Part shown: positions 36,107 through 44,847 of the stretch, piece after piece | How positions within the stretch are numbered: position 1 is the first letter of the stretch | Layout: each line of letters opens with the position of its first letter | DNA from: JAJDXO01 sp965213765 | GTDB taxonomy: Bacteria; Pseudomonadota; Alphaproteobacteria; Rhodospirillales; UBA2165 | Direction of reading: 5' to 3' | Length of the DNA stretch: 64,000 bases | Assembly (NCBI GenBank): GCA_965213765.1 | Contig: OZ243926.1 | Span: forward strand, 3,348,001 to 3,412,000 | Notes under the pieces: generated by a model | Told to the model about the DNA's origin: nothing | The model's input: the letters and a program-made list of their open reading frames with translations, nothing else | The model's database searches: none | Program-made: the position numbers and the translations under genes

Positions 36107-37309
36107 ATGGGACTCAACGCTCAAATTCCGTATGGCGCATATTGGAGCACGCCTTTCGCCAAGTGGCAGGGCAGCCTCTCTCATTTGCACAGCATCGAGT
36201 TCGGGGCCTATGTGGCCCGTGCGGAGATGGGCAAGCGGGAGATCGCCCCGGGCGTGCTGGACTACGGCGTCTTGGGGATAACGGTTCATCAGCGGACGTC
36301 CTTCGTGGGGCTGCCCTGGTTTACCCACCTGCTCGGCGCGCCCGACGTCGGCGGGCCTGCACTTTCCCAGGTCTGCGCGACCGGCGTCCGCTGCCTCGAG
36401 AACGCCGCCCAGGAAGTCAACGGCGAGATGGCCGAGGTTGCCCTGGTGGCGACCGTCGATCGGGTCTCCAACGGGCCGCAGGTCTACTATCCGGCGCCGG
36501 CCGGCCCGGGCGGCACGGGATTCCACGAAAACGTCACCATCGACAATATGCAGTGCGATCCCGTCGGAGGTCATTCCATGCTCCAGACGGCTGAAAACGT
36601 CGCCGCCAAACACCAGATCACCACCGAGCAGCAGCACGAGGTCGTGCTGATGCGCCAGGAGCAATACCAGGCGGCGCTGGCCGGCGACCGGGCGTTTCAG
36701 AAGCGCTTCATGACCCTGCCGTTCGAGGTGCCGTCGGCCAACTTCAAGAAGACCGTGGCGACCATGGACGGCGATGAAGGGGTCTTTCCGCCAAATCCCG
36801 AAAAACTCGCAGGAATGAAGCCGGTATTGAAGGACGGCTCGGTCACCTTTGCCGGTCAGACCCACCCTGCGGACGGCAATGCCTGCATCCTGGTCACCGC
36901 ACCTGACAAGGCATCCGATCTTAGTTCCGACAAGGACATCACCGTCCGGCTCCTGGGTTTCGGTATGGCGCGGGCCGAGAACGGCTATATGCCGGAGGCA
37001 CCGGTGCCGGCGGCGAGGCGGGCGCTGGATATGGCCGGCCTCTCCATCGACGAAATTGACGCCCTGAAGACCCATAACCCGTTTGCCGTCAACGACATCT
37101 ATTTCGCCAAGGAGACGGGCTACGATCTCGCCAGGATGAACAATTACGGCTGCACCTTGGTCTGGGGCCATCCTCAAGCGCCCATGGGCACCCGCGGGGT
37201 CATCGAGCTTATCGAGGAACTTGCCCTGCTCGGCGGCGGCCGGGGGTTGTTTACCGGGTGTGCCGCCGGTGACACGGGCATGGCGGTGGTGCTGGAAGTA
37301 ACGGGCTGA
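36107..37309 (+). CDS. Thiolase-family acetyl-CoA acyltransferase
   Basis: The 400-aa protein has the nucleophilic Cys in SQVCATGVRCLENAA, the His region GHPQAPMGTRGVIEL, and the second Cys in FTGCAAGDTGMAVVLE. It should split 3-ketoacyl-CoA or condense acyl-CoAs. ATG 36107 (MGLNAQIPYG) has AAACGAGG upstream; the longer frame overlaps the ligase. It forms a short operon with that ligase. GHPQAP instead of GHPLGA marks a divergent thiolase sub-family. Confidence 0.87.
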   Translation: MGLNAQIPYGAYWSTPFAKWQGSLSHLHSIEFGAYVARAEMGKREIAPGVLDYGVLGITVHQRTSFVGLPWFTHLLGAPDVGGPALSQVCATGVRCLENAAQEVNGEMAEVALVATVDRVSNGPQVYYPAPAGPGGTGFHENVTIDNMQCDPVGGHSMLQTAENVAAKHQITTEQQHEVVLMRQEQYQAALAGDRAFQKRFMTLPFEVPSANFKKTVATMDGDEGVFPPNPEKLAGMKPVLKDGSVTFAGQTHPADGNACILVTAPDKASDLSSDKDITVRLLGFGMARAENGYMPEAPVPAARRALDMAGLSIDEIDALKTHNPFAVNDIYFAKETGYDLARMNNYGCTLVWGHPQAPMGTRGVIELIEELALLGGGRGLFTGCAAGDTGMAVVLEVTG

Positions 37310-37394
37310 TACGGGGCGAACGGAAATCCGGTGACGGGTTGTCCGGCGATCCCGGTTAGGATGGGGACATATTTATTTGTTTCAGGAGACGATC

Positions 37395-37928
37395 ATGATT
37401 TCGCTCAATCGCGTATTAATTTTCGTATTTCTATTTCCGTTGGTGGGTTGGGCCACGCCGGCAGAGGCCATGCCGCCCGACCTGCGCACCCCGTCGCCGG
37501 TCATCTATCTCGCCGACAATCTGGACGAAGAAGACAAACTCGGCTGGTGCATCGACACGGTGGGCCGCGGCCTGTCGGACAGGCTGCACGCTCATTCCTG
37601 CAAACCCCGGGGCGGCGACGTGCAGTTCAAGTTCGATGCGGCATCGGGCCGCATCCGCTCGGCGACCTTCGATAATCTGTGCGCGGAAATATTGGGTGAC
37701 GCCAAGGCCGGCGCCAAGCTCGGTCTGTTGACCTGCGGCGACAAGGCGGCCCAACGGTTCGTCTACGCCTCGTCCGGTTCCGAGTTCCAGGTCAGGTCCG
37801 ACACGTCCCTGTGCCTCGCCGTCGGGCCGGCGAGCCGGCGCGCCGGCCCGTTCATGTCCCGCGATCTGGTGTTGGCCGCCTGCGCCGGTACGGAGGCCCG
37901 CTACAAGGCCTGGGTGATCAAGCCCTGA
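37395..37928 (+). CDS. Secreted ricin-B-lectin-like (beta-trefoil) protein
   Basis: The 177-aa protein has a signal peptide (VLIFVFLFPLVGWATPAEA) followed by a repeat pattern with LGWCIDTVG, SATFDNLCAEIL and SDTSLCLAVGPASR, paired cysteines and C-terminal ARYKAWVIKP. This resembles a beta-trefoil carbohydrate-binding domain, but the QxW repeats are weak. CAGGAGA precedes ATG 37395. It is probably periplasmic or exported; I cannot assign a ligand. Confidence 0.6.
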   Translation: MISLNRVLIFVFLFPLVGWATPAEAMPPDLRTPSPVIYLADNLDEEDKLGWCIDTVGRGLSDRLHAHSCKPRGGDVQFKFDAASGRIRSATFDNLCAEILGDAKAGAKLGLLTCGDKAAQRFVYASSGSEFQVRSDTSLCLAVGPASRRAGPFMSRDLVLAACAGTEARYKAWVIKP

Positions 37929-38103
37929 CCCGGACGACGCCGGAACCGCAATCCGGCCTGGTTCCAGGCGAGCGTCGTCATCGCCGCCTGCGATGAGAAC
38001 GGGTATTTGCCGATCCGGCCTGCCTCACCCGGGTGTTGGGCCGTGAATGCGGGATTTTACCGCGCGAGTTCCGGTCGGGCTTGCAATGATGACGGCTGAA
38101 GGA

Positions 38104-38180
38104 TGGCTGGGGTGGGAGGATTCGAACCTCCGAATGCCGGTACCAAAAACCGGTGCCTTGGACCACTTGGCTACACCCCA
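38104..38180 (-). tRNA. tRNA-Gln (anticodon TTG), CCA encoded
   Basis: On the minus strand the acceptor stem TGGGGTG pairs with CACCCCA, the anticodon arm is CCGGT-TTTTGGT-ACCGG with TTG at 38146-38144, and the T arm is GGAGG-TTCGAAT-CCTCC. Discriminator G is followed by encoded CCA. The mature part is 74 nt. A miniature element starts 54 bp beyond the 5' end. Confidence 0.96.
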
Positions 38181-38234
38181 TAACCGGAGGGCTATCCATA
38201 GTCGGGCGGGCTGTCCCGCGCAAGACCCGGACGC

Positions 38235-38352
38235 CTAGCCCGCGGCGTCGCGGCCCTCAACTGTAGTCGCCGCTACGCTTTTCGGGCCGCTCCTGGCGGC
38301 TCGGCCGCCTGGACGCGACGCGGCCGTGACCCTGGCGGGAAATGCGGGCTAG
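38235..38352. repeat. MITE-like element, family A copy 2 (118 bp)
   Basis: In reverse complement this matches 11506-11622 closely and closes with GCGGGCTAG, so it is bounded by CTAGCCCGC and GCGGGCTAG. It looks like an internally deleted form of copy 1. Its right border TA (38350-38351) is also the left border of the IS630-family element. Confidence 0.75.
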
Positions 38353-38358
38353 AGTCTT

Positions 38359-38964
38359 TCACGAATTGACGGAAGCGTATCCTGCGTTTCTGAAGTAGTT
38401 GGCGCATTCGTTTGGGGAGAATGTTCCGGCGATATGTCCGACGTGTCGCCAGGCGTCTTCCATGTTTCGTTTCTGTGCGGTTCGCATCCAATGCTTGATC
38501 TTGGCAAAGGCCTGTTCGATTGGATTGAGATCGGGTGAGTAGGGCGGCAGGAACCAGAGCCTGGCGCCGGCGGCCTTGATGGCGTTGCGAACGGCCTTGG
38601 ATTTGTGGCTTCCGAGGTTGTCCATGACCACGATATCGCCCGGCTTGAGGGTCTGGACGAGCAGTTGTTCCACATAGGCCAGGAAGCTCACCCCGTTGAT
38701 CGGGCCGTCGAACACGCAAGGCGCGGTGAGCCGGTCATGGCGAAGGGCGGCGACGAAGGTCATGGTGCGCCAGTGGCCGTGCGGCGCGAAGCCGGCCAGA
38801 CGCTTGCCTTTCGGCCCCCAGCCGCGGATCGGCGCCATGTTGGTCTTGATCCAGGTCTCATCGATGAACACGAGGCGCTCGGGGTCGATCCGGCCTTGCC
38901 AGGACTTCCAGCGCCGCCGACGGCGGGCTACCGCTACCCGTCCACGCTCAACGGCGAACAGAGT
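38359..38964 (-). CDS. IS630-family transposase, C-terminal DDE part (orfB)
   Basis: The DDE domain reads VFIDETWIKTNMAPIRGWGP (first Asp), VVMDNLGSHKSKAVRNAIKA (second Asp) and LPPYSPDLNPIEQAFAKIKHW (Glu). The span given begins at the run of eight A residues (minus strand 38971-38964) where it would join orfA; there is no strong independent start, although GTG 38871 opens the frame. Joining needs a +1 shift, or loss of one A by slippage. Confidence 0.82.
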   Translation of the reverse strand, partial: TLFAVERGRVAVARRRRRWKSWQGRIDPERLVFIDETWIKTNMAPIRGWGPKGKRLAGFAPHGHWRTMTFVAALRHDRLTAPCVFDGPINGVSFLAYVEQLLVQTLKPGDIVVMDNLGSHKSKAVRNAIKAAGARLWFLPPYSPDLNPIEQAFAKIKHWMRTAQKRNMEDAWRHVGHIAGTFSPNECANYFRNAGYASVNS

Positions 38965-39307
38965 TTTTTTTGAAGCTCAGTCCCTCGCGCTTGAGAAACC
39001 GCCATACCGCTTGATGCGAGACAACCACACCTCGCGTCGCCAAGATATCCTTTAATCCATGCAACGTCAGGTGCGGGGTCCGCTTGATCTGTTCGATGAT
39101 GAAGTCGCGGTGCTCCTCAAGAACCCGCCGGCGATGCCCCCCCATCCGGCCCGGCGAAACGCTCCCCGTCGCCCGGTAGCGCTGTGACCACTTCACAACC
39201 GACGAAACCGAAACACCAAAACGTGACGCTACCGCCCGGCAGCTCTCGCCCGCCGCGAACGCCAAAACAACTCGCTCTCGAAGATCATTCGAATAAGGTC
39301 GGGTCAT
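38948..39307 (-). CDS. IS630-family transposase, N-terminal HTH part (orfA)
   Basis: The 119-aa frame has the helix-turn-helix of IS630 transposases: YSNDLRERVVLAFAAGESCR, VASRFGVSVSSVVKWSQRYR and a second region SHQAVWRFLKREGLSFKK. It ends soon after an A8 run. I chose ATG 39307 (MTRPYSNDL); the longer frame extends into the IS end. Together with orfB it makes a full-length enzyme only after frameshifting. Confidence 0.82.
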   Translation of the reverse strand: MTRPYSNDLRERVVLAFAAGESCRAVASRFGVSVSSVVKWSQRYRATGSVSPGRMGGHRRRVLEEHRDFIIEQIKRTPHLTLHGLKDILATRGVVVSHQAVWRFLKREGLSFKKNSVRR

Positions 39308-39398
39308 GGATGCCGGCCTCCTTATCCAGCATCCATCTTGAATCACAAATCAAACCCTGAGGGAATCCCCTATCGATTCCGAATAAACGCGAAACGCT

Positions 39399-40292
39399 CT
39401 AGCCGAACAGCGCCGGGTCGGCAGGGCCCGGCGGGAGCAGGGGCGCCGCCTTGATCCACCAATCCCGGTGAAATTCCTCCAGCGCCATGACGCCGAATTG
39501 CGCGCTGGGCTCGTCCCGCATGATCGAAAAACATGTCGCCCCGCTGCCGGACAGCCGGGTCAACAGGGCGCCCGGCAGTTCGGCCATCTCGTCCAGCATC
39601 CCGGCAATCACCGGGGCGGCCTCGATCGCCGCGTCCGCGAGGTCATTGCCGGAAACCGCCAACGTTTCGGTCAGCGCCTCCACGTCGGTCCACGAGGCGG
39701 GGGTCCGGACCGGATCGCTGAACGGACCTTGCCGGCGGTTGAAAACATCGGGGGTGGAGACCGGGGTGCCCGGATTGGCGAGCACCAGCCACGCCGCCGG
39801 CAGGTTCGGCGCCGGCTCGATTATGTCCCCGATGCCGCTTACCCGGGAGGGACGTTCGGAGAGGCAGACGGGCACATCCGCGCCCAACGCCAATCCCAGC
39901 GCCGCGAGTTCGGTATCGCCGATGGCGAGCTCCCATAGTTCCCGCAGGGCCAACAGTGCCGCGGCGGCGTCGGCGGAACCGCCGCCAATACCGGACGACA
40001 CGGGCAAGTTTTTCGTCAGGCCAAGTTTTGCCGCGTTTGTCGAACCCGAGGCGGCGCGGAGTGCGTGGGCGGCGCGAAGGACGAGGTTATCGTCGTCCGC
40101 GGACAACCCGCCGGCGAACGGACCGTCGATCGTCAGTGACAAATCCTCGGCGGCTCGGGCGGTGACGGTGTCTCCGACGCCGGCAAAGGCAATGAGACTG
40201 TCCAACAGGTGATAGCCGTCCTCCCGTTTGCCGGTTATCCGGAGATAGAGGTTGATCTTGGCGGGGGCTGCCCGGGTTATGACGCGGCTCAA
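39399..40292 (-). CDS. ispE: 4-diphosphocytidyl-2-C-methyl-D-erythritol kinase IspE
   Basis: IspE is the GHMP kinase of the MEP isoprenoid pathway. The 297-aa protein has ITRAAPAKINLYLRITGKR at the N-terminus, the ATP-binding glycine-rich PVSSGIGGGSADAAA, and the C-terminal LSGSGATCFSI. The TAG stop uses the TA at the IS630 junction and G from the element, so the annotated C-terminus (DPALFG) is probably the original one. It is downstream of and cotranscribed with the TPR gene. Confidence 0.95.
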   Translation of the reverse strand: MSRVITRAAPAKINLYLRITGKREDGYHLLDSLIAFAGVGDTVTARAAEDLSLTIDGPFAGGLSADDDNLVLRAAHALRAASGSTNAAKLGLTKNLPVSSGIGGGSADAAAALLALRELWELAIGDTELAALGLALGADVPVCLSERPSRVSGIGDIIEPAPNLPAAWLVLANPGTPVSTPDVFNRRQGPFSDPVRTPASWTDVEALTETLAVSGNDLADAAIEAAPVIAGMLDEMAELPGALLTRLSGSGATCFSIMRDEPSAQFGVMALEEFHRDWWIKAAPLLPPGPADPALFG

Positions 40293-40319
40293 CGTGCGCC
40301 TCGCTGAGTGGTGGATCGG

Positions 40320-42041
40320 CTAGTTTCCGGCGGGTTTGCCGTGCTTTTCGGGATCGAACCCGTTTTTGAGCTTGTCCTTGATCTTGAACTCAAGGTCCTT
40401 TTCGGGCTCCAGGATCAGGGCCCGCTGCCATTGGAAGCGCGCTTCGTTTTCGCGGCCGACGAGCCAATAGACGTCGCCCAGGTGATCGTTGATGGTGGGA
40501 TCCTCGGGGCGCAGCTCCACGGCGCGCTCCAGGTTCTTGACCGCGCCGGGCAGGTCGCCGAGCCGGTAAAGAACCCAGCCCAGGCTATCGACGATATAGC
40601 CGTCGGTCGGGCGTTTCTCGACCGCCGTTTCGATCATGCTCTTGGCCCGGTCGAGGTTCTTGCCCAATTCAACCCACGAATAGCCGAGATAGTTGAGCAC
40701 GAAGGGTTGGTCGGGTTGCAGTTCCAGCGCTTTCAGGAAGGCCGGTTCCGCCTTCGGCCATTCCTTCAGCCGTTCGTGTGCAATCCCCAACGCGTAAAGC
40801 AGGGTCCAATGCCGCGGCTCCAGGCTGGGAATGCGGGCCCGGGCATCCGCATAGGCATCGGCCGCCTCACGGTAACGCTCGCGCCGGCGAAGAATGTCTC
40901 CCATGCTCACCAGGGCGTCGTAGCGGTCCCTGCGTTCCTGCGCCAGAGAGCGGAGTTCCAGGACGGCCTGTTCGGTTTTGTCCAGCCGGTCCAGGTTCGA
41001 GGCAATGCGAAGCCGTGCGGACCAGGAGAAGTCGGAGATCCGGTCGATTCGCCGGTAGACCGCATTGGAGTCCGCCAAGCGTTCGTCCCCTTCGAGCACC
41101 TCCGCGACCAGCAATTTCGCGATGTCCATGCGGGGTTTCAAATGCAGCGCCAGCCGGGCGAACAGCATGGTCTCGAAGGAGTCTTGTTGGCGAATTGAGC
41201 CTGCGAGGCTGAACAGCGCCTCGGCCACGCCATCCTGGGCCGTCTTCACCCGGACGGGCGGTTTTGGTCCGCCGTCGAGCCGTTTGAAGCTGCCTTCCAG
41301 CACCGTCGAGTTCGGATGCTCCGCCATATAGGCGTCATACGCCGCCTTGGCACTTCCTATCTGACCCGCCCGCTCCAGAAATTCTCCCTGGAGCTGCGTG
41401 AGTCTAAGGTTTGTTCGTTGTCGCTTGTCGGCGGCTGCTTCGTAGGCCTCCCCGGCGGCCGCCGTGTTCCCCGCGACCTCGTTGATCATTGCCATATGCG
41501 TGTTGTAGAGAATTTCGAGGCCTGAATTGGTCGCCTTGTCGGCTAGTTCGGCGAGGGCCTCGTCGTATTTCTTCTCTCCGACCAGCAGCCAGGCTTTGAC
41601 CAGTGGCAGAAAAAACGTGTTGAGACCCGTATTGGGCAAGGACTCGAAGTGCTCCCGGGCCGCGGCCGGATTGCCGTTGGCCAGTTCGGCAATGCCGACG
41701 GTCATCACCGCCACGGGCGCGTCGGCGCCGGCAAGCTCTAACAGGCGCCGGGCCAGCATGAGCGACTCGCCGACCCGTCCGTCGGCGGCCAGGATCAGAA
41801 ATGTGCGGCGCAGCAGGTCCTGATTGTCGGGTTCATCCTTGAGGGCGGCGAGGTAGAATTCGGCCGCGGCCGCTGTGCTCCGCTCATGTTGAGCGTGACG
41901 GCCGGCAAGATAATTGCCCGCCGCAGTGGGCCCGACCTCGGTCTCGGGAGCCGAGGCGCTGAAGCCGGTTGTCGGATGCAGTGCGACTACGCCAGCAAAA
42001 AAGGCAACCGCGGCAGCCTGTAAGAAATGGAGTCTCCGCAC
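40320..42041 (-). CDS. Exported TPR-repeat protein
   Basis: The 573-aa protein has an N-terminal signal sequence (FLQAAAVAFFAGVVALHPTTG) and about ten TPR-type units through the whole length, such as EFYLAALKDEPDNQDLLRRT and AVKNLERAVELRPEDPTIND. I place the start at GTG 42041 (VRRLHFLQ) because AGGAG lies about 11 bases upstream and the longer frame adds a non-homologous stretch. Similar TPR proteins precede ispE in many alphaproteobacteria; they may support envelope assembly, but the role is unproven. Confidence 0.8.
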   Translation of the reverse strand: MRRLHFLQAAAVAFFAGVVALHPTTGFSASAPETEVGPTAAGNYLAGRHAQHERSTAAAAEFYLAALKDEPDNQDLLRRTFLILAADGRVGESLMLARRLLELAGADAPVAVMTVGIAELANGNPAAAREHFESLPNTGLNTFFLPLVKAWLLVGEKKYDEALAELADKATNSGLEILYNTHMAMINEVAGNTAAAGEAYEAAADKRQRTNLRLTQLQGEFLERAGQIGSAKAAYDAYMAEHPNSTVLEGSFKRLDGGPKPPVRVKTAQDGVAEALFSLAGSIRQQDSFETMLFARLALHLKPRMDIAKLLVAEVLEGDERLADSNAVYRRIDRISDFSWSARLRIASNLDRLDKTEQAVLELRSLAQERRDRYDALVSMGDILRRRERYREAADAYADARARIPSLEPRHWTLLYALGIAHERLKEWPKAEPAFLKALELQPDQPFVLNYLGYSWVELGKNLDRAKSMIETAVEKRPTDGYIVDSLGWVLYRLGDLPGAVKNLERAVELRPEDPTINDHLGDVYWLVGRENEARFQWQRALILEPEKDLEFKIKDKLKNGFDPEKHGKPAGN

Positions 42042-42157
42042 CGGGTCTGGATCTCCTGAACTGGCGGTCAATCTCCCAAAGGCCCGCAAGTGTAACGCCT
42101 GACCATGGGTCCACAAGCGCCAAATGGCGCGGGGATAATCACGATCGGTTCAAGTAA

Positions 42158-43783
42158 TTACATATTGGGATAATTTGGTCCGCCGCCTCCCTCGGGCACC
42201 ACCCATACGATGTTCTGGGTGGGGTCCTTGATGTCGCAAGTTTTGCAGTGGACGCAGTTCTGGGCATTGATCTGAAGCCGGGTTTGACCGTTTTCCTCGA
42301 CGAATTCGTAGACGCCTGCCGGGCAGTACCGAGCTTCCGGCCCGTCATAGTCCGCAAGATTGACGCGGGTCGGCACGCTGTCGTCATTGAGCGTCAGATG
42401 GACCGGCTGATTTTCCTCATGATTGGTGTTGGAAACGAACACCGAGGACAGTTTGTCGAAAGTGATTTCTCCGTCGGGCTTGGGGTACTCGATCTTCGGC
42501 ATCTCGGATGCCTTCCGGAGCCGGGTGTGATCCGCGTGATGCTTCAGTGTCCAGGGCGCCTTGCCGCCGAACAGATAGGTGTCGATGGCCGAGTAGATCA
42601 AGCCCGGCCACAGACCCCAGCGGAACGATGGGCGGATGTTCCGGGCCTTCTTGAGTTCGGTCCATAGCCACGATGATTTGAAGGCGGCCGGGTAAGCGCC
42701 AAGTTCGCCCGGTATCCCGTCGCCGAGGGCGGCGAAGGCGGCCTCGGCGGCCATCATGCCGGACTTCATGGCGGCGTGACTGCCCTTGATCTTGGGCACG
42801 TTCAGAAATCCCGCCGAATCGCCGATCAGGGCGCCGCCCGGAAACGCCAGCTTGGGCTGCGACTGCAATCCGCCCTCGACAAGGGCCCGCGCCCCGTAGG
42901 CAATCCGCTTGCCGCCCTCGAATGTCGGGCGGATGGCGGGGTGCAGCTTGAACCGTTGCATTTCGTCGAACGGGCTCAGGTGCGGGTTCCGGTAATCGAG
43001 GCCGATGACGAAGCCGACCGCCACCTGATTATCTTCCAGGTGATAGATGAACGAACCCCCATAGGTGTCGCTGCCTAGCGGCCAGCCGACCGTATGAACC
43101 ACCCGGCCGGCATGGTGCTGTTCCGGCGACACTTCCCACAGTTCCTTGATGCCGATGGCGTAGGTCTGGGGGTCGCTATCCGCATCGAGCTCGAATTTCT
43201 CGATCAGCTGCTTGGACAGGGAGCCTCGGCACCCCTCGCCGAACAGGGTGAACTTGGCACGAAGTTCGACGCCCGGCTGGTGCATCTCCGTCGGTCGGCC
43301 GTCGCGGCCGACGCCCATATCGCCGGTGGCGATTCCGGAGACCCGCCCCGCTTCGTCGAACAGCACTTCAGCCGCCGCGAAGCCGGGGTAGATCTCAACC
43401 TCGAGCGCCGCCGCCTGTTCGGCGAGCCAGCGGCAGAAGTTGCCGAGGCTGATGATGTAGTTGCCCTTGTTGTGCATCTGCGGCGGGGTTGGGAGACGCG
43501 TCGCCCCATTTTCGCTCAGCAGCAGAAAACGGTCGTCCTCGGCCGGCGTGTGGAGTGGCGCACCGCGTTCCTTCCAATCGGGGAGAAGTTCATCCAGGGC
43601 CCGAGGCTCGAAGACCGCGCCGGAAAGAATATGCGCGCCCACTTCGGAGCCCTTCTCGACCACACAGACGCTGATCTCGGTTTCCTTTTCGGCCGCCAGC
43701 TGTCTGAGACGGATCGCCGCGGCGAGGCCGGAAGGACCCGCGCCGACGATGACCGCGTCGAACTCCATAAATTCCCGTTCCAT
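42158..43783 (-). CDS. Electron transfer flavoprotein-ubiquinone oxidoreductase
   Basis: ETF-QO takes electrons from reduced ETF and reduces ubiquinone, linking beta-oxidation and amino acid catabolism to respiration. The 541-aa protein has the FAD motif VGAGPSGLAAAIRLR, a membrane-associated quinone region, and a C-terminal [4Fe-4S] ferredoxin domain CPAGVYEFVEENG...CVHCKTCDIKDP. The genes for its partners, etfA and etfB, are at 55-57 kb in this window. It diverges from the UDG gene. Confidence 0.96.
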   Translation of the reverse strand: MEREFMEFDAVIVGAGPSGLAAAIRLRQLAAEKETEISVCVVEKGSEVGAHILSGAVFEPRALDELLPDWKERGAPLHTPAEDDRFLLLSENGATRLPTPPQMHNKGNYIISLGNFCRWLAEQAAALEVEIYPGFAAAEVLFDEAGRVSGIATGDMGVGRDGRPTEMHQPGVELRAKFTLFGEGCRGSLSKQLIEKFELDADSDPQTYAIGIKELWEVSPEQHHAGRVVHTVGWPLGSDTYGGSFIYHLEDNQVAVGFVIGLDYRNPHLSPFDEMQRFKLHPAIRPTFEGGKRIAYGARALVEGGLQSQPKLAFPGGALIGDSAGFLNVPKIKGSHAAMKSGMMAAEAAFAALGDGIPGELGAYPAAFKSSWLWTELKKARNIRPSFRWGLWPGLIYSAIDTYLFGGKAPWTLKHHADHTRLRKASEMPKIEYPKPDGEITFDKLSSVFVSNTNHEENQPVHLTLNDDSVPTRVNLADYDGPEARYCPAGVYEFVEENGQTRLQINAQNCVHCKTCDIKDPTQNIVWVVPEGGGGPNYPNM

Positions 43784-43888
43784 ACCGAAAGACTTCGCAA
43801 GGTTGGCAGTCCGGAAATCACATCATATCACGCGCCGTCCGTCCAGTTGAGGCGTGGCGCGGCGGCGGGGCTTTGCTATCATCGTCAC

Positions 43889-44722
43889 ATGGCCGATCCA
43901 TCCACTACCGAAATCCTCCGGTTCCACCTCGAGGCCGGGGTCGACGAGACCATTGGGGAATCCCCGGTCGACCGGTTTGCCTTGGCGGGGGAGGCCCTGG
44001 GTGAACCGGCGCCGGAGAAACGCCCGCCGCCCGCCCGGCGCGTCGCGCAGGACGGTCCTCGGGCGGCTGCCGGCGAAACCCCCGCACCTCCGAATGGCGG
44101 CCGGGTGAGTCAGGCGGTTCAGGCAGCGTGGACCTTGGCGGCAGAGGCCAATTCGATTGCCGAACTCAAGGCGGCGGTTGAGGGCTTTGAGGATTGTGGC
44201 CTCAAGAAGACGGCCACAAATACGGTATTTGCCGATGGCAATCCGGAGGCGCGGCTAATGTTCGTCGGCGAGGCGCCAGGGGCCGAGGAGGACCGGCAAG
44301 GCCTGCCTTTCGTCGGACCCAGCGGCCAGCTGCTTGACCGGATGCTCGAAACCATCGGCTGCGACCGGGAAAAATTCTATATCACGAACATCGTCTTCTG
44401 GCGGCCGCCCGGGAACCGCAATCCGACCACGGACGAGATTGCTGCTTGTTTGCCGTTCGTGGAACGGCACATCGAATTGGCCGCACCCGATGTGCTGGTA
44501 CCTCTAGGCGGCCCCGCCGCCAAGACTCTCCTCGGGCGGGCCGAAGGCATTACTCGGCTGCGCGGCTCGTGGCACAGCTATTCGACCGCGCGCATGTCGG
44601 CGCCGATTGATACCATGGCGACGTTTCATCCTGCCTACCTGCTGCGCTCGCCGGCCAACAAGCGTCAGGCGTGGCGCGATCTGTTGGAGATTCGCCGGAA
44701 ACTGGATGGTGCCGCGCACTAG
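43889..44722 (+). CDS. Family-4 uracil-DNA glycosylase
   Basis: The 277-aa protein has a proline/alanine-rich N-terminal extension of about 75 residues, then the family-4 UDG fold: GEAPGAEEDRQGLPFVGPSG, NIVFWRPPGNRNPTTDEI and the HPAYLLRSP motif. FeS-coordinating cysteines are expected in DCGLKKTATN and ACLPFV. It removes uracil from DNA. ATG 43889 is in the 105-bp divergent gap with ETF-QO; the longer frame runs antisense through that gene. Confidence 0.9.
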   Translation: MADPSTTEILRFHLEAGVDETIGESPVDRFALAGEALGEPAPEKRPPPARRVAQDGPRAAAGETPAPPNGGRVSQAVQAAWTLAAEANSIAELKAAVEGFEDCGLKKTATNTVFADGNPEARLMFVGEAPGAEEDRQGLPFVGPSGQLLDRMLETIGCDREKFYITNIVFWRPPGNRNPTTDEIAACLPFVERHIELAAPDVLVPLGGPAAKTLLGRAEGITRLRGSWHSYSTARMSAPIDTMATFHPAYLLRSPANKRQAWRDLLEIRRKLDGAAH

Positions 44723-44817
44723 CCGGCCAAAACCCCCAAAATTCTGCGGGCATTTGGCCTTGCTTGCCTGAAAGACTCGATTATTCTATCTTCTATACGC
44801 GCGGATCATGCGAAAAA

Positions 44818-44839
44818 AAGTCTTTTTAATCAAAGACTT
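44818..44839 (+). promoter_or_regulatory. Perfect 8-bp inverted repeat before the transglycosylase
   Basis: AAGTCTTT (44818-44825), TTAATC loop, AAAGACTT (44832-44839). It ends eight bases before ATG 44848, so the mRNA form would sit on or beside the ribosome site. It could be an operator or a translational control hairpin. A third AAAGACT is at 44771-44777. Confidence 0.45.
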
Positions 44840-44847
44840 GGGGGCGG

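Larger units (their letters stand above)
38350..39401 (-). mobile_element. IS630-family insertion sequence between TA dinucleotides
   Basis: The element is about 1.05 kb, flanked by TA on both sides, as IS630 elements insert at TA. Imperfect inverted ends are GAGTCTTTCACG at left and GAGCGTTTCGCG (reverse complement) at right. It contains two overlapping-phase transposase frames. Its right TA plus the first element base forms the TAG stop of ispE. Confidence 0.85.

Noticed and set aside
38104..38352. tRNA-Gln as an integration site of a genomic island
   Set aside because: No integrase and no repeated tRNA 3' end are seen; the neighbouring elements are TA-targeting, not tRNA-targeting.
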